From Flavobacterium sp. (GTDB taxonomy: Bacteria; Bacteroidota; Bacteroidia; Flavobacteriales; Flavobacteriaceae): a DNA stretch of 24,697 bases. Below, piece after piece: positions 22,240-24,697 of the stretch. The notes below the pieces were generated by a model. That model saw only the letters and a program-made list of their open reading frames with translations. It made no database searches and had not been told where the DNA came from. A program made the position numbers and the translations under genes. The number at the start of each line of letters is the position of its first letter. Position 1 is the stretch's first letter. Where the stretch lies: positions 1-24,697 of the forward strand of contig NZ_JAGKWP010000028.1 in assembly GCF_021151785.1 (NCBI RefSeq), given 5' to 3'.

Positions 22240-23397
22240 TTGAATAAAAATGTATTAATAATTAATCAATCTGCCGAACTTTATGGTGCAGATAAGGCCA
22301 TTTTAGAGTTAATTGAAAACTTTCCATTTGGATATACACCAATTGTGGTTTTACATGAAGAAGGTCCATTAAAAGACCTACTTGAAAATTTAAATATTCA
22401 AGTAATTAAAACCTCAGTAATAAAAGTCAAAAGAGGAATTTTAAAACCTGCTTTTTTTCTTAAATTACCATTTGAAATCCTTCAATCTATCTATAAAATA
22501 AAAAAAGAATTGAAAGGTAAAAAGATAGATTTGGTTCACTCTAATGCAACTTCCGTTTTTATAGGAGCTTTTTATAGTTCTGTTTTTCGAATTCCTCATT
22601 TATGGCATGTACATGAGATTATAGAAAAACCAGAGCGTATTGCTAAAATATATCCTAGAATTGTAAATTTTTTTTCAAATAAGGTAGTTTTTAATTCAAA
22701 AGCAACTGAGAAACATTTCATTGGTTTATTTCCTAAAATTTCAAAAAAAGGAATCGTAGTATACAATGGTTTAAAAAGAAAAATTCCTTATTTAACACAA
22801 GAAGAAATAATAAACTTTAAACAAACACATTTTAATTCAAATTCATCTGATAAAATAATTACAATTATTGGTCGAATAAGTGAAATTAAAGGACAAAAAA
22901 TAGCCGTTTCCGCTTTAAAAAAAATAGTTAATGAATTTACTAATGTTAAGTTAATTATTATTGGTTCCTATGTTACAGGTAAAAATCAATATTATATTGA
23001 ATTATTAAATATGATTGATTCTTATAAACTTAAACAAAAAGTAGAATTTATAGATTTTAAAGAAGATATTTGGCCTTATTACGACGCTTCAGACATCATA
23101 TTAATGCCTTCAACAGAACCGGAATCTTTTGGTCTTGTAGCTGCTGAAGGGCTTTTGTCAAAAAAAAATGTAATTGCTTCAAATATTGGTGCGTTACCTG
23201 AAATAATAATTCACGAAAAAACAGGATTGTTGTTTGAGCCAAATAATGCAGAAGACTTGGCTAATAAAATAGCATTCCTTTTACGAAATAACGATATAAA
23301 TTATGGAATATCAGGTAATACTCATGTATACAATAATTTTAATACTACCCAATTAAAAGAAAATTTTGAAAAAATTTATGTAGCCTTAGCAAGATGA
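22240..23397 (+). CDS. family 4 glycosyltransferase
   Basis: This GT-B fold glycosyltransferase of 385 residues acts at the cytoplasmic face of the inner membrane. The N-terminal domain starts NVLIINQSAELYGADKAILEL, with the GADK/GG-type loop, and has LVHSNATSVFIGAF and LWHVHEI. The donor domain has IIGRISEIKGQK (209-220) and the E-x7-E motif in EPESFGLVAAE (Glu295 to Glu303), followed by GALPEII. It begins with TTG at 22240, 5 bases after the oxygenase stop. No in-frame ATG occurs nearby, and the ATG at 22250 is in another frame. Its 3' end overlaps the convergent ligase-like gene by 22 bases. The sugar specificity is unknown. Confidence 0.92.
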   Translation: MNKNVLIINQSAELYGADKAILELIENFPFGYTPIVVLHEEGPLKDLLENLNIQVIKTSVIKVKRGILKPAFFLKLPFEILQSIYKIKKELKGKKIDLVHSNATSVFIGAFYSSVFRIPHLWHVHEIIEKPERIAKIYPRIVNFFSNKVVFNSKATEKHFIGLFPKISKKGIVVYNGLKRKIPYLTQEEIINFKQTHFNSNSSDKIITIIGRISEIKGQKIAVSALKKIVNEFTNVKLIIIGSYVTGKNQYYIELLNMIDSYKLKQKVEFIDFKEDIWPYYDASDIILMPSTEPESFGLVAAEGLLSKKNVIASNIGALPEIIIHEKTGLLFEPNNAEDLANKIAFLLRNNDINYGISGNTHVYNNFNTTQLKENFEKIYVALAR

Positions 23398-24608
23398 TTA
23401 TTTAACACTTCTCTATAACCTATTAATAGACCAATTAATATAGATTTACTATCTAACTTTAAATAGAAGCCCATAAAAACCCAACTTGATAATAAAAGAA
23501 ATATAGCAGAACCTTTTATCAAATTATTTAGATAAAAAATTTCTTTACTATTTGTTTTTATTTTATTAAAAACAATAAAAATAGATAGTAAATAAAAGAA
23601 AACACCTATTATTCCTGACTTCAGTAATACTGTTGAGAACGCATTATGCAATGCTGGATAATATCTCACTATTGTCCCATCATTAGTTTGCATTCTTCTT
23701 CCTATATCAACTGTTGATCCTAAACCATTTCCAGTTAATATAGGCTGAATTCCACCATAAGTAATCTGATTAAATGTCTTAATATTCTCAAATGATCTAA
23801 AATTGTCATTAAAATCTTTCCAATCTTCCTGATTAATTTTTGTTTTAAATGCTTCAATAGGAATAATTTTAACCTTGTACAAAAATTCATCAACAAAGGA
23901 ACCTTTACGTTTTGGATTATAATTATAAACAGCAAAATAACCTATTAAAGAAATAATTACAGTTAACGAAATAACTTTAATAGATCTTGCTGTTAAGATA
24001 AAATAACCTTTAATTGCAAGAAATAATAGTATTAATTGTAAAAAATTTGTTCTTGATAAATATGAAAAAACAGATATTCCAACAATTAATATATATGTCA
24101 ATTTCTGCTTTTGAGTTAATCGGATTTGAAACGAATTGGAAAAAAACAATAAAAGTAAAACAAATGGTTCATAATCATTAAAGTACCCTGAATGCTCTCT
24201 AATTTCAGACACTGAAAGTGTTCTGTGATTTAATATTGCAAAAAACACTAATAATAAATGTATAAATGACAAAATAACTCCTGCTTTGACAGCATATTGT
24301 AATGCATTTAATTTAAACTCTTTTGAAATATTATATCCTATGAGTAAACCTAAAATTGGTTTTAACAAATAAGTTAAATCACGAACTTTATTATATAAAT
24401 TATTATCATAAAACAGAAATTCTGTTAAAAAACTAATTAAAATAATTATAGAATAACAGGAAATAATATAAAATATTTGCTTTGAATACTTAAGTTTAAA
24501 AGTCAAAAAAGCAATGAATAACCAAATAATAAAAGTTAATTCATAATTATTTAAAAATAAAACAAGTAAAGAAAGTATATAATAAAAATAAGAAAGGTTG
24601 AATTTCAT
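23376..24608 (-). CDS. second O-antigen ligase/polymerase-like membrane protein
   Basis: This 410-residue polytopic inner-membrane protein is rich in Ile, Phe, Leu and Tyr, with about ten helices. The long periplasmic loop contains LTGNGLGSTVD and then ALHNAFSTVLLKSGIIGVFFY, matching the H-N...G-x-x-G pattern of the Wzy/WaaL family. It is more AT-rich to the eye than the housekeeping genes, as polysaccharide polymerase genes often are. It is convergent with the GT4 gene, overlapping it by 22 bases. Its start (MKFNLSYFYYIL) is the only well-placed ATG. Together with the other ligase-like gene it suggests one Wzy polymerase and one ligase, or two separate glycans. Which is which cannot be decided. 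Confidence 0.86.
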   Translation of the reverse strand: MKFNLSYFYYILSLLVLFLNNYELTFIIWLFIAFLTFKLKYSKQIFYIISCYSIIILISFLTEFLFYDNNLYNKVRDLTYLLKPILGLLIGYNISKEFKLNALQYAVKAGVILSFIHLLLVFFAILNHRTLSVSEIREHSGYFNDYEPFVLLLLFFSNSFQIRLTQKQKLTYILIVGISVFSYLSRTNFLQLILLFLAIKGYFILTARSIKVISLTVIISLIGYFAVYNYNPKRKGSFVDEFLYKVKIIPIEAFKTKINQEDWKDFNDNFRSFENIKTFNQITYGGIQPILTGNGLGSTVDIGRRMQTNDGTIVRYYPALHNAFSTVLLKSGIIGVFFYLLSIFIVFNKIKTNSKEIFYLNNLIKGSAIFLLLSSWVFMGFYLKLDSKSILIGLLIGYREVLNNHLAKAT

Positions 24609-24680
24609 ACTATTTTTTTGTGTGAATTATTTTATACTTAAAGCTTAAAATAATCAAAATGATCAATGTGAATAACTCTA

Positions 24681-24688
24681 CAAATATA
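24681..24688 (-). promoter_or_regulatory. possible promoter near the window end
   Basis: On the minus strand TATATTTG fully matches TAnnTTTG, 72 bases before the ATG at 24608. This leaves a leader of roughly 65 bases, longer than elsewhere in the window. The remaining 24609-24697 contains no gene that I can support. Confidence 0.35.
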
Positions 24689-24697
24689 GAGGAATAA

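Overview
The window looks like chromosomal DNA from a member of the Flavobacteriaceae (Bacteroidota), probably Flavobacterium or a close relative. The DNA is AT-rich, and most transcription units start 3' of a TAnnTTTG box, the -7 element of the Bacteroidota housekeeping sigma factor. Shine-Dalgarno sequences are essentially absent. A lipoprotein carries an acidic surface-export-like signal after its lipid cysteine. Several genes belong to families typical of this group: HU-CCDC81/SPOR protein, DUF4254, DUF6427 and DUF6341. I see no insertion sequence, prophage, tRNA, rRNA or CRISPR array, and no gene-free stretch longer than 300 bases.

Layout. (1) 1-3810, plus strand: recA, then a small lipoprotein, an ECF sigma factor and, overlapping it by 4 bases, an anti-sigma-like membrane protein with a C-terminal beta-barrel-like domain. 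(2) 3811-8606, housekeeping genes: PlsC-type acyltransferase (-), trpS (+), dprA (-), an HU-like/SPOR envelope protein (+) and an acyl-CoA thioesterase (+). Most units end in clear hairpin terminators, several shared by convergent genes. (3) 8607-10265, minus strand: a PadR regulator heading a tight operon with two paralogous four-helix membrane proteins; a perfect inverted repeat lies in its promoter. A divergent ferredoxin-NAD(P)H reductase-like gene follows. (4) 11471-16487: a DUF4254 gene followed by a family 9 glycosyltransferase (-), upp (+), DUF6427 membrane protein (-), DUF6341 small protein (+) and purD (-). (5) 16575-24697: a surface-polysaccharide locus. The minus strand carries a DUF1972-type glycosyltransferase, an O-antigen ligase/polymerase, a UDP-glucuronate decarboxylase and a polyprenyl-phosphate sugar transferase. 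The plus strand carries a 2-oxoglutarate/Fe(II) oxygenase and a GT4 glycosyltransferase. A second ligase/polymerase on the minus strand converges on them. The window ends inside this locus.

How the genes fit together. The polysaccharide genes cover sugar-nucleotide conversion (UDP-xylose), loading of the first sugar on undecaprenyl phosphate, extension by two glycosyltransferases, and polymerisation or ligation. The oxygenase is the unusual member. upp and purD both serve nucleotide metabolism but are separately transcribed. The sigma/anti-sigma pair and the PadR operon look like two independent envelope-stress or envelope-sensing modules.

Several of the longest open frames begin inside promoter boxes. 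I therefore moved the starts of trpS, dprA, the thioesterase, the reductase, purD and the oxygenase to downstream ATGs, and those of upp and the family 9 glycosyltransferase on family N-terminus or leader-length grounds. No wholly unknown multi-gene system is evident. The best leads are the sigma-factor-linked inner-membrane/beta-barrel hybrid protein, the PadR module with its operator, the one-stop junction between the decarboxylase and the sugar transferase, and the oxygenase embedded in the glycan locus.
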